From contig NZ_CP186693.1 of NCBI RefSeq assembly GCF_049532985.1, positions 2,170,001-2,234,000 of the forward strand: a stretch of 64,000 nt of DNA. Direction: 5' to 3'. Below are positions 42,139-49,984 of this stretch, piece after piece. The notes under the pieces are model-generated. The model was not told where the DNA came from. It worked only from the letters and a program-made list of their open reading frames with translations, and did not search any database. Numbering within the stretch: position 1 is the stretch's first letter; every line of letters starts with the position of its first letter. A program made the translations under genes and the position numbers. Source of the stretch: Promicromonospora sp049532985 (lineage in GTDB: Bacteria > Actinomycetota > Actinomycetes > Actinomycetales > Cellulomonadaceae).

Positions 42139-43427
42139 GCGCCGCCTGGACCACGTACCTGCTGCCCGGCATCGGCGTCCGCGAGCGCCGCCTCGCCGTG
42201 CCGCTGGACCGGAGCGGCCGCCTGCGCGGGGAGGTGTCGTTGCTGGTCCGCGAGCTGGTGGACCCGACGCGGCGCGACGAGGACCTGCCCCTGCTGGTGT
42301 ACCTGCAGGGCGGGCCGGGCGGGGCCAACCCGCGGCCGCTGCGCCGGGACGGCTGGCTGGACGTGGCGCTGCGCGACCACCGCGTGGTGCTGGTGGACCA
42401 GCGCGGCACGGGCGGCAGCTCACCGCTGGACGGCGAGGCGCTGGCCGGGCTGGACGCCCGCGCAGGGGCCGACCTGCTGGCGTGCCACAGGGCCGACTCG
42501 ATCGTGGCCGACCTGGAGGACGTGCGCCACCAGGTGTACGGCGGGCGGCCGTGGACGACGCTCGCGCAGAGCTTCGGCGGCTGGATCACCCTGACGTACC
42601 TGTCCTTCGCCCCGGAGACGCTGCGCGCCTGCTACGTGGCGGGCGGCATCCCGGGCACGCCGCCCGACGCCGCGGAGGTCTACCGCCGCACGTTCGGCCG
42701 GGTGGCGGCCAGGACCGCGGAGTTCTACCGGCGCTACCCGGCCGACGTCGAGGCCGTGGCCGCCATCGCGGACCGGCTCGCGCAGGGCGACGTCCTGCTG
42801 CCGGACGGCGACGTGCTGACCGTCCACCGGTTCCAGTCCATGGGCATCGACCTGGGCATGAAGCCGGGGCCGGAGCGCCTGCACTGGTTCGTCGAGAAGG
42901 CGTTCGCCGCGCCGGGCCGGCTCTCGGCGGGGTTCCTGCAGGAGGCGATGGTGCGCACGGCGCAGGCCGACGGCCCCCTGTTCTGGACGCTGCAGGAGTC
43001 GATCTACGGGCACGGCGTGGGCGGCCCCACGGGCTGGGCGGCGCAGGCCGAGCGCGACCGGCGCCCGGAGTTCGGTCCGGACCGGCGTCCGCTGCTGTTC
43101 ACGGGCGAGATGGCGTTCCCGTGGATGTTCGACGAGATCCGCCTGCTGCGCCCGTTCGCGGGTGCGGTGCACGAGCTGGCGGCGCGCCAGGAGTGGTCGC
43201 CGCTGTACGACCTGGACCGTCTGGCGGCCAACGAGGTGCCCCTGGCGGCCGTCGTCTACCACGACGACATGTTCGTGGACTGCGGCCTGCAGCTCGACAC
43301 GCTCTCGCGGGTCGGGTCGGCGCAGGCGTGGGTCACCAACGAGTACGAGCACGACGGGATCGGCGACGGGCGGGTGCTGGAGCGCCTGCGGGAGCTGGTC
43401 CGCGACCGAGGAGGAGAGATTCGATGA
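42135..43427 (+). CDS. Prolyl-iminopeptidase-like alpha/beta hydrolase (peptidase S33)
   Basis: 430 residues, the long form of proline iminopeptidase. Oxyanion motif LQGGPGGANPRP, VDQRGTGGSSP, and nucleophile elbow AQSFGGW (S146), followed by a helical cap and candidate Asp and His in YHDDMFVD and NEYEHDGIG. The family removes N-terminal proline from peptides, and several members accept hydroxyproline. No signal peptide, so it works on imported peptides. ATGA overlap with the ATPase gene and with the next peptidase gene places it in the import operon. Family is clear; specificity for hydroxyproline is inferred from context. Confidence 0.87.
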   Translation: MSAAWTTYLLPGIGVRERRLAVPLDRSGRLRGEVSLLVRELVDPTRRDEDLPLLVYLQGGPGGANPRPLRRDGWLDVALRDHRVVLVDQRGTGGSSPLDGEALAGLDARAGADLLACHRADSIVADLEDVRHQVYGGRPWTTLAQSFGGWITLTYLSFAPETLRACYVAGGIPGTPPDAAEVYRRTFGRVAARTAEFYRRYPADVEAVAAIADRLAQGDVLLPDGDVLTVHRFQSMGIDLGMKPGPERLHWFVEKAFAAPGRLSAGFLQEAMVRTAQADGPLFWTLQESIYGHGVGGPTGWAAQAERDRRPEFGPDRRPLLFTGEMAFPWMFDEIRLLRPFAGAVHELAARQEWSPLYDLDRLAANEVPLAAVVYHDDMFVDCGLQLDTLSRVGSAQAWVTNEYEHDGIGDGRVLERLRELVRDRGGEIR

Positions 43428-44857
43428 CGAACCCGGAACGCCCGCCGTACGCGGGCACGCGTGCGCCGCGCCTGGTCGAGAGCGGCGGCTTCAACGACTA
43501 CATGGCACGCGGCTGGGGAGCGCCCGACGTCGTCGTGCCGCTGCCCGCGGGTGCGGCCGGGGCCGCGGCCGCGCACCGTGCGCGCCTCTCGGAGCGCATC
43601 GGCGCGGCCGACGTCGTGGTGGGCGCGGGCAGTGCCGCCCTGCGCAACGGGGACGTGCAGTACGGCTTCCGCGCCGACAGCGACTTCGTGTGGCTCACGG
43701 GTGCGCAGGCCGAGGCCGGCGTGCTGGTCCTGCGTGCCGTCGGCGGCGGCCACGACGCGACGCTCTACCTGCCGCCGCCCGCCAAGCCCGGCGACCCCGC
43801 GTTCTTCGGCAACGCGGCGTACGGCGAGCTCTGGGTGGGACCGTCGCCCGACCTGGCCGCGTGGGCCGAGGCGCTCGGCATCCCGGTCGAGCCGCTGTCC
43901 GCGCTGGACGGCGTCCTGGAGGGCCTGGGCGGGGCGCTCGCCACGCCGTCGGTGGACGCCGACGTGGTGCGCCGGTTCGGCCTGAAGCCGTCGGAGGACC
44001 TGTCCCGCGCGCTGTCCGACCTGCGGATGATCAAGGACGACTGGGAGGTCGCCCAGCTCCGGGAGGCCGTGGACCACACGGTCACCGGGTTCGAGGCCGT
44101 GGTGGCCGAGCTGCCGCGCGCGATCGGCGGGCTGGGCGAACGCTGGCTCCAGGGCACCTTCGACCGGCACGCCCGCACGTTCGGCAACGGCCCCGGCTAC
44201 TCGACGATCGTCGGCTCCGGTCCGCACGCCCCGACCCTGCACTGGGTGCGCTGCGACGGGCCCGTGCTGCCCGACATGCCGCTGCTGCTCGACATGGGCG
44301 TCGAGGCGAGCTCGCTGTACACGGCGGACGTGACGCGCACCGTGCCGCCGACGGGCACGTTCAGCACGGTGCAGCGGCAGGTGCACGACCTGGTCGAGAA
44401 GGCGCACCGCGCCGGCATGGCCCAGATCCGGCCGGGCGTGGAGTACCTCGACTTCCACTTCGCCGCGATGGAGGTGATCGCCCAGGGCCTGCACGACTGG
44501 GGGCTGCTGGACGTGTCGGTCGACGAGGCCCTGTCCCCCGGCGGGCAGCAGCACCGGCGCTGGCTGGTCTGCGGTGTCGGGCACCACCTGGGGCTGGACG
44601 TGCACGACTGCGCCCACTCCGACTACGCCGCCTACCAGGCCGCGCCCCTGGCCCCCGGGGTGGTGATGACGGTCGAGCCGGGCCTGTACTTCCACGCCCA
44701 CGACGAGACCGTGCCGCCCGAGCTGCGGGGCATCGGCGTCCGCCTGGAGGACGACCTGCTCGTCACGGCCGACGGCGCCGAGGTGCTCTCGGACGCGCTG
44801 CCGATCGACGCCGCCGGCATCGAGCGCTGGACCGCGGAACGGCTCGGCGATGGCTGA
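43424..44857 (+). CDS. Xaa-Pro aminopeptidase (M24B)
   Basis: 477 residues. An N-terminal non-catalytic domain and a C-terminal pita-bread domain with the five metal ligands D290 (LLLDMGVE), D302 (YTADVTR), H387 (GVGHHLGLDVHD), E418 (TVEPGLYF) and E442 (VRLEDDLLV). It removes the residue preceding proline (here perhaps hydroxyproline) from peptide N-termini. No signal peptide, hence cytoplasmic. Together with the iminopeptidase it can unravel X-Pro-Pro-type peptides. It overlaps the iminopeptidase gene (ATGA) and, by eight bases, the GH127 gene. Confidence 0.93.
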   Translation: MTNPERPPYAGTRAPRLVESGGFNDYMARGWGAPDVVVPLPAGAAGAAAAHRARLSERIGAADVVVGAGSAALRNGDVQYGFRADSDFVWLTGAQAEAGVLVLRAVGGGHDATLYLPPPAKPGDPAFFGNAAYGELWVGPSPDLAAWAEALGIPVEPLSALDGVLEGLGGALATPSVDADVVRRFGLKPSEDLSRALSDLRMIKDDWEVAQLREAVDHTVTGFEAVVAELPRAIGGLGERWLQGTFDRHARTFGNGPGYSTIVGSGPHAPTLHWVRCDGPVLPDMPLLLDMGVEASSLYTADVTRTVPPTGTFSTVQRQVHDLVEKAHRAGMAQIRPGVEYLDFHFAAMEVIAQGLHDWGLLDVSVDEALSPGGQQHRRWLVCGVGHHLGLDVHDCAHSDYAAYQAAPLAPGVVMTVEPGLYFHAHDETVPPELRGIGVRLEDDLLVTADGAEVLSDALPIDAAGIERWTAERLGDG

Positions 44858-47543
44858 GGCCGTGCTCCCCGCCCCGAGCCGCCCCACCGTCCCCGCCCGG
44901 GTGGCCGAACCGTTCGGCCTGGACGCCGTCGCGCTGCACGAGGGGATCTTCACGCGGGCCCGGGACCAGGTGCTGCACCTGGCGCGCGTCTACCCCGTCG
45001 ACCGGCTCCTCGCCGTCTTCCGCGCCAACGCCGGCCTGGACACCCGCGGCGCACTGCCGCCGGGCGGCTGGGAGGACTTCGGCCACGCCGACGAGGAGGC
45101 GTGGGGCCCCGACGACTACCCCGGCCGCGAGGCCGCGCCCACGGCCAACCTGCTGCGCGGTCACTACGCCGGCCACTTCCTGTCGATGCTGGCGATGGCG
45201 GCGGGCGGTGCGGACGACGACGTCGTGCGCGCCGAGCTGCGTGCCAAGGTCGACGAGATGGTCGAGGGGCTGCGGGAGGTCCAGGAGGCGCTCGCGGCCA
45301 CCGGCCGGTACAGCCACCCGGGGTTCCTGGCCGCGTACGGCGAGTGGCAGTTCTCCCGCCTGGAGCACCTCGCTCCCTACGGCGAGATCTGGGCGCCGTA
45401 CTACACGTGCCACAAGATCATGGCGGGCCTGCTCGACGCGCACCGGCACACGGGCTCGGCCACCGCGCTGGAGGTGGCGGCGGCGATGGGGCGCTGGGTG
45501 CACGGCCGGCTCTCCGTGCTGCCGGCCGAGCAGCGCGCCGCCATGTGGGCCCTGTACATCGCGGGCGAGGCGGGCGGCATGAACGAGGTGCTGTGCGAGC
45601 TCGCGGTCCGCACCGGCGAGGAGATCTTCGTCGGGACGGCCCGCCTGTTCGACCTGGACTCCCTGCTGGACGCCGCCGCCGAGGGCCGGGACGTGCTGGA
45701 CGGCATGCACGCCAACCAGCACGCCGCCACGCTCCTGGGCTACCTGGCCCTGCACGACCTGACGGGCGAGGCGCGCTACCGCGACGCCGTCGTCCACGTC
45801 TGGGACATGCTCGTGCCCGGCCGCACGTTCGCCCACGGCGGCTCGGGCGAGAACGAGCTGTGGGGACCGGCCGGCGCCGTGGCCCGCGACATCGGCACCC
45901 GCAACGCCGAGACCTGCGTGGCCTACAACATGCTCAAGCTCGCCCGCGCGCTGTTCGAGCGCACCGGTGACGCGCGGTACGCCGCGTACCACGAGCGGGC
46001 CGTCACCAACCAGGTGCTCGGCTCGCGGCGGGACGCCGACTCCGACGACTCCCCCGAGGTCACCTACATGTTCCCGGTCCACCCGGGAGCCCTGCGCGAG
46101 TACGACAACGTGGGCACGTGCTGCGGCGGCACGGGGCTGGAGAACCACGTCAAGTACCAGGACTCGGTGTACTTCCGGTCCGTGCCGGGCGCCGCGCGCA
46201 CGCTCTGGGTCAACCTGTACGTGGCCTCGGCGCTGGACTGGGCCGAGCAGGACGTGCGGGTGGTCCAGGAGACCGCCTACCCGCTGGAGGGCACCAGCCG
46301 GATCACGGTCGACGCGACCGGCGACCTCGAGCTGCGCCTGCGCCTGCGCGTGCCGGACCAGGCCGGGTTCGGCGTGCGCGTCGACGGCGAGGCGCAGCCC
46401 GTCCGGGCCGAGGGCGGGTACGTCGTGCTGCGGCGCGACTGGACCCCCGGCACGGTGGTCGAGATCGCCCTGCCGCTGGCCCTGCGCGAGGTGCCCGCGC
46501 CGGACGACCCGTCGCTGGTCACCCTGGAGCTCGGGCCGACCGTGCTGCTGGCACGCAGCGAGGCCACGACCTGGTTGCCGCTGTCCGCCGCGACGTGGCG
46601 GCGTCTGGACGGGACCCTCGACGCCCCGCTGGACCCGGTCGGCGACGGCACGTGGCGGCTGGGCGACCTGGTCCTGGAACCGGCGTGGTCCGGGTCCGAC
46701 GCCCGCTACCACATGTACCTGCGCCGCGCGGACGCCCGCATCGCGTTCGCCGGGGCACGCACCGACGTACCGAACGTCGCGCGCGAGGACGGCCGTACCT
46801 TCCTCGACGTGCTCTGGTCGGACGGCGGCTTCGCCTCCCGGGCCGGCCTGCTCCGGGCGGTGCTGCGCACCACCCGCGAGTTCGTGGACCTCGGGCTGCT
46901 CGGCGCCGCCGAGGCGGAGGCCGTCCTGGAGGCCGCCGTCCGCTCGTCCGTCGGCGAGGTCACGGACACGGCGGCCGAGGCTGCGTTCCTCGCCGAGGCG
47001 CAGGCGGACCTGCGGACCACGGCTCGCGCCGGGTCCGCTCCCCGCGTCGACCTCGTCGCGGCCACGACCCCCGCCGTCACGGGCTGGTACCGCCGGCCGG
47101 CCGAGCTCACCGTGACGGCCCGCGCCGACGCCGGGGAGCCCACGGTCGAGACCCGGGTCGGCGACGCGCCCTGGACCCCGGCGGGGGCGGAACCGCTGGT
47201 CGTGGGCGACGGCGTGCACACCGTGCGGGCGCGGGCGACCGACCGCGACGGACGCGAGCGGCACGTCGTCCGCGAGGTGAGCGTCGACACCGCACCGCCG
47301 GTGACCACCGCGGCCGTCCGGCGCCTGGGCGCCCGCGGCGTCGAGATCAACCTGACGGCCGCCGACGACGTCTCCGGCGTGGACAGCATCCGCTGGAAGG
47401 GACCCGACACGTTCTGGGCCACGTTCCGGGAACCGTTCACGCGGGCGCTGTCCGACGAGCCCCAGGTCATCGAGTTCACCGCGACCGACCGCGCGGGCAA
47501 CGCGGAACCGGTCCGCACCCTGGTGCTCCCGCCCGCCGGCTGA
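44850..47543 (+). CDS. GH127 (DUF1680) beta-L-arabinofuranosidase with C-terminal Ig-like extension
   Basis: 897 residues. The first roughly 650 form a GH127 enzyme. The zinc/cysteine active site of this family is intact: E354 and C356 in NAETCVAYNML, and C424-C425 in NVGTCCGGTGLENHVKYQ; E334 in GGSGENE is the candidate acid/base. In the characterised Bifidobacterium longum HypBA1 the corresponding Glu/Cys set coordinates zinc and the first Cys of the pair is the nucleophile. That enzyme removes beta-L-arabinofuranose from hydroxyproline-linked oligosaccharides. About 240 extra residues at the C-terminus look like OmpL47/Ig-like domains (WYRRPAELTVTA, DDVSGVDSIRWKG, ATDRAGN). No signal peptide. 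The start overlaps the Xaa-Pro aminopeptidase gene by eight bases. Confidence 0.92.
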   Translation: MAEAVLPAPSRPTVPARVAEPFGLDAVALHEGIFTRARDQVLHLARVYPVDRLLAVFRANAGLDTRGALPPGGWEDFGHADEEAWGPDDYPGREAAPTANLLRGHYAGHFLSMLAMAAGGADDDVVRAELRAKVDEMVEGLREVQEALAATGRYSHPGFLAAYGEWQFSRLEHLAPYGEIWAPYYTCHKIMAGLLDAHRHTGSATALEVAAAMGRWVHGRLSVLPAEQRAAMWALYIAGEAGGMNEVLCELAVRTGEEIFVGTARLFDLDSLLDAAAEGRDVLDGMHANQHAATLLGYLALHDLTGEARYRDAVVHVWDMLVPGRTFAHGGSGENELWGPAGAVARDIGTRNAETCVAYNMLKLARALFERTGDARYAAYHERAVTNQVLGSRRDADSDDSPEVTYMFPVHPGALREYDNVGTCCGGTGLENHVKYQDSVYFRSVPGAARTLWVNLYVASALDWAEQDVRVVQETAYPLEGTSRITVDATGDLELRLRLRVPDQAGFGVRVDGEAQPVRAEGGYVVLRRDWTPGTVVEIALPLALREVPAPDDPSLVTLELGPTVLLARSEATTWLPLSAATWRRLDGTLDAPLDPVGDGTWRLGDLVLEPAWSGSDARYHMYLRRADARIAFAGARTDVPNVAREDGRTFLDVLWSDGGFASRAGLLRAVLRTTREFVDLGLLGAAEAEAVLEAAVRSSVGEVTDTAAEAAFLAEAQADLRTTARAGSAPRVDLVAATTPAVTGWYRRPAELTVTARADAGEPTVETRVGDAPWTPAGAEPLVVGDGVHTVRARATDRDGRERHVVREVSVDTAPPVTTAAVRRLGARGVEINLTAADDVSGVDSIRWKGPDTFWATFREPFTRALSDEPQVIEFTATDRAGNAEPVRTLVLPPAG

Positions 47544-47551
47544 TCCCGGCA

Positions 47552-47589
47552 CCCGCCGTGCAGGTCGTTCCGGCGACCTGCACGGCGGG
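47552..47589. terminator. Hairpin after the GH127 operon
   Basis: Perfect 16-bp arms (CCCGCCGTGCAGGTCG and its complement) with a 6-base loop, starting nine bases after the GH127 stop. No T-run, but the stem is strong and its position fits operon termination. Two more stems follow at once. Confidence 0.7.
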
Positions 47590-47609
47590 CGGCGCCGCAC
47601 GGGACGAGC

Positions 47610-47661
47610 GGACCGTCGCCCGCGGGCGACGGTCCGGCTCCTGGACCGGCCCAGGAGCCGG
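47610..47661. repeat. Two further abutting hairpins
   Basis: A perfect 26-bp palindrome (47610-47635, GGACCGTCGCCCG arms, no loop) shares its last two bases with an 11-bp stem (CCGGCTCCTGG, 47634-47644; loop 6; 47651-47661). With the preceding stem this makes three consecutive structures in 110 bp between two same-strand genes. Confidence 0.75.
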
Positions 47662-47691
47662 GATGTCAGTGGCGGCGCCTACGGTCGTCCC

Positions 47692-48810
47692 ATGAGCGAG
47701 CCACGGCCCTTCACGATCGACGTCCCGGACGACGTCCTGACCGACCTGCGCGAGCGCCTGGCCCGCAGCCGCATCCCCGACGACTCGCCACGGCGGCCGC
47801 CGTCGGGCATGACGGCCGGCTACCTGCGCGAGCTGGTGGAGCACTGGATCGGCTGGGACTGGCGGGCGCGGGAGGCGTGGCTCAACGAGCACCCGCAGTT
47901 CACGGCACGGATCGACGACGTCGACCTGCACTTCGTCCACCGCCGCTCGGACCGGGCGGACGCCCCCGCGCTGCTCGTGATGCACGGGTGGCCGCACACG
48001 TTCGCGCTCCAGCTCGACTTCGCCGACCTCCTGCCCGACGTCCACGTGGTCGTGGCGAGCCTGCCCGGCTTCGCGTTCTCCTCGCCCTACGCGAAGGGGG
48101 CGATGACGGAGACGCGGCTCGCGGCCACGATGCACGCGCTGATGACCGACGTGCTGGGCTACGGGCGGTACGTCACCTACGGCGAGGACGTGACCGCGAA
48201 CGTCAGCGACCTCGTCGCGGCACGGTACCCGGAGCACGTGGCGGGCATCGTCGCCACCCACGCGCACTTCCCCACCCCGCAGGAGCGGGCGGCCGACGAC
48301 GACCGGGCGGTCCGCGACTTCTTCGCCCGGATCGCCGCGCGGCACACGGCCGACGGCGCCTACGGGCACGTCCAGGCCACCCGGCCCGACACGCTGGCGA
48401 CGGCTCTCGACGACTCCCCGGCCGGCCTGCTGGCCTGGCTGACCGAGAAGCTCGTCGAGTGGAGCGACACGCCGCCGGGTGACCCACGCGCGGTGGAGCG
48501 CCGCATCTCGCGCGACCGCATCCTCACCGAGGCCACCATCTACTGGGTCACCCGGACGATCGCGTCGTCGTTCCGGCCGTACTACGAGGGCGCCGACCAG
48601 CCGGGACCGATCCCGCCGACGACCGTGCCCGCGGCCGTGCTCGTCCAGCGGCACGAGGCGGACTACCCCGAGTCGCTCGCGCGCCGTCACTACCTCGACC
48701 TGCGCACGTTCGACCGGCTCGTCGAGGGCGGCCACTTCACGGTCGGCGAGGTGCCCGGGGAGATGGCGGCGCGCGTCCGGCAGTTCCTCCGGTCGCTGGA
48801 GCCGCGGTGA
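47692..48810 (+). CDS. Epoxide-hydrolase-family alpha/beta hydrolase (EHN type), paralogue 2
   Basis: 372 residues. EHN N-terminus (FTIDVPDDVLTDLRERLARSR), then the core with MHGWPH, nucleophile region TYGEDVTANV (Asp) and catalytic His in VEGGHFTVGEVP. The elbow reads GED where the other two paralogues have GDIG/SDIG, so the active site may differ. ATG start; TACGGT with a six-base gap lies before it and no ribosome site, suggesting a leaderless transcript separate from the GH127 operon, as the hairpins between them also suggest. Confidence 0.85.
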   Translation: MSEPRPFTIDVPDDVLTDLRERLARSRIPDDSPRRPPSGMTAGYLRELVEHWIGWDWRAREAWLNEHPQFTARIDDVDLHFVHRRSDRADAPALLVMHGWPHTFALQLDFADLLPDVHVVVASLPGFAFSSPYAKGAMTETRLAATMHALMTDVLGYGRYVTYGEDVTANVSDLVAARYPEHVAGIVATHAHFPTPQERAADDDRAVRDFFARIAARHTADGAYGHVQATRPDTLATALDDSPAGLLAWLTEKLVEWSDTPPGDPRAVERRISRDRILTEATIYWVTRTIASSFRPYYEGADQPGPIPPTTVPAAVLVQRHEADYPESLARRHYLDLRTFDRLVEGGHFTVGEVPGEMAARVRQFLRSLEPR

Positions 48811-48823
48811 GGAGCAGGCAGCC

Positions 48824-49255
48824 TCAGGCCACCGGCTCCAGCCGGATCACCGGGAACTTGCGGTCGGTGTGGGTCTCGTACTCCTTGGCGTCCGGCCAGT
48901 ACTCCGCCCAGAGGCCGTACAGGCGCTCCCACTCGGTGTCCCCGGGGCGGACGACGTCCGCCTTCGCGCGCAGGGTCCGGTCCCCCACCTCGATGGTCAC
49001 CTCGGCGGGGCCGTCCTCGACGTTCGCGACCCAGGCCGGGTCCTTCGGCGCGCCACCCATCGACCCGACGACCAGATAGGCGTCGCCGTCGGTCGCGGCC
49101 ACCAGCGGCGTGATCCGCTCCGTGCCGCTGACGCGCCCGACGTGGTGCAGCAGCACGAGGCGCTTGCCCAGGAAGTGCCCTCCGGCGACGTCGGCGCCCA
49201 GCACGCCCGCGTTCGCCCGGAACGCCTCGATGATCTGAGTGTTCATGTCTGCCAT
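48824..49255 (-). CDS. Deazaflavin-dependent nitroreductase-family protein (DUF385/Ddn-like)
   Basis: 143 residues. Split beta-barrel fold with GRVSGTERITPLVA and AYLVVGSMGGAPKDPAWVANV, the F420-binding signature of the Ddn family, and the C-terminal FPVIRLEPV. Members reduce diverse substrates with reduced F420. Start at the first ATG because AGGAGG is six bases before it. It is divergent from a TetR gene; the inverted repeat in the 87-bp gap surrounds its -10 box. Ends convergent to the epoxide-hydrolase gene (13-bp gap). Confidence 0.88.
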   Translation of the reverse strand: MADMNTQIIEAFRANAGVLGADVAGGHFLGKRLVLLHHVGRVSGTERITPLVAATDGDAYLVVGSMGGAPKDPAWVANVEDGPAEVTIEVGDRTLRAKADVVRPGDTEWERLYGLWAEYWPDAKEYETHTDRKFPVIRLEPVA

Positions 49256-49296
49256 GTCGTCCTCCTCGTCCGCCCGCCGGCCACCCGGCGGAAACT

Positions 49297-49318
49297 TAAC
49301 CGGACTTTACCCCGGTTA
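49297..49318. promoter_or_regulatory. Candidate TetR operator over the DUF385 promoter
   Basis: Inverted repeat TAACCGG, 8 bp, CCGGTTA between the divergent DUF385 and TetR genes. The spacer contains TAAAGT (minus strand), a plausible -10 for the DUF385 gene, so a bound dimer would block it. Confidence 0.65.
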
Positions 49319-49342
49319 GCGCTCCGGCGATAGCATCCGCCC

Positions 49343-49972
49343 ATGAGCACACCCATGACGTGGGGCACACCGCAGCCCGAGCGCGCCGACGCCGCGCGCA
49401 ACCGGCAGGTGCTGCTCGCCACGGCACGGGAGCTGCTGGCGGAGGCGGGCCCCGAGTGCCTCACCATGGACCTGCTCGCCGAACGGTCGGGGCTCGGCAA
49501 GGGCACGGTGTTCCGGCGCTTCGGCAGCCGCGCGGGGATCTTCCAGGCCGTCCTCGACGACGCCGAGCGCGACCTGCAGCAGCAGGTGCTCAGCGGGCCG
49601 CCCCCGCTCGGCCCGGGCGCACCCCCGGTCGACCGGCTGATCGCCTACGGCACGGCCCGCATCCGCTTTCTCGCCGAGCACCGGGCCGTCGCGCGCGCGA
49701 CGATCGACGGCCGCGGCTCGGCCGAGCGGAGGCCACCCCTGACCGAGATCCATCTCCGGGTGCTGCTGCGCGAGGCGGCCCCGGCGGGCGCGGACGTCGA
49801 CGTGCTGGCCGCACAGCTCACGTACGCGCTCGACGGGCCGCTGCTGCTCCAGCTCGTCGCGGGCCCGGACCTGGCGCGGGGCACCGAGCGGTTCGAGTCG
49901 GGCTGGCGCTACCTGGTCGAGCGCCTGTGCGGCCCGCCGGACGGCCGCCACGAAGACGGCCGGCCCGGCTGA
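49343..49972 (+). CDS. TetR-family transcriptional regulator
   Basis: 209 residues. N-terminal HTH: RNRQVLLATARELLAEAGPECLTMDLLAERSGLGKGTVFRRFGSRAGIFQAVLDD, the TetR_N pattern. The C-terminal ligand domain is diverged. Probably represses the divergent DUF385 gene. TAGCAT lies six bases before the ATG and no ribosome site is present, consistent with a leaderless transcript; an in-frame ATG four codons later is an alternative start. Convergent with the CDF gene. Confidence 0.88.
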   Translation: MSTPMTWGTPQPERADAARNRQVLLATARELLAEAGPECLTMDLLAERSGLGKGTVFRRFGSRAGIFQAVLDDAERDLQQQVLSGPPPLGPGAPPVDRLIAYGTARIRFLAEHRAVARATIDGRGSAERRPPLTEIHLRVLLREAAPAGADVDVLAAQLTYALDGPLLLQLVAGPDLARGTERFESGWRYLVERLCGPPDGRHEDGRPG

Positions 49973-49984
49973 GGCACCGCCTCC

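Noticed and set aside
44763..47600. 945-codon minus-strand frame opposite GH127
   Set aside because: Antisense shadow; GH127 motifs are clear on the plus strand.
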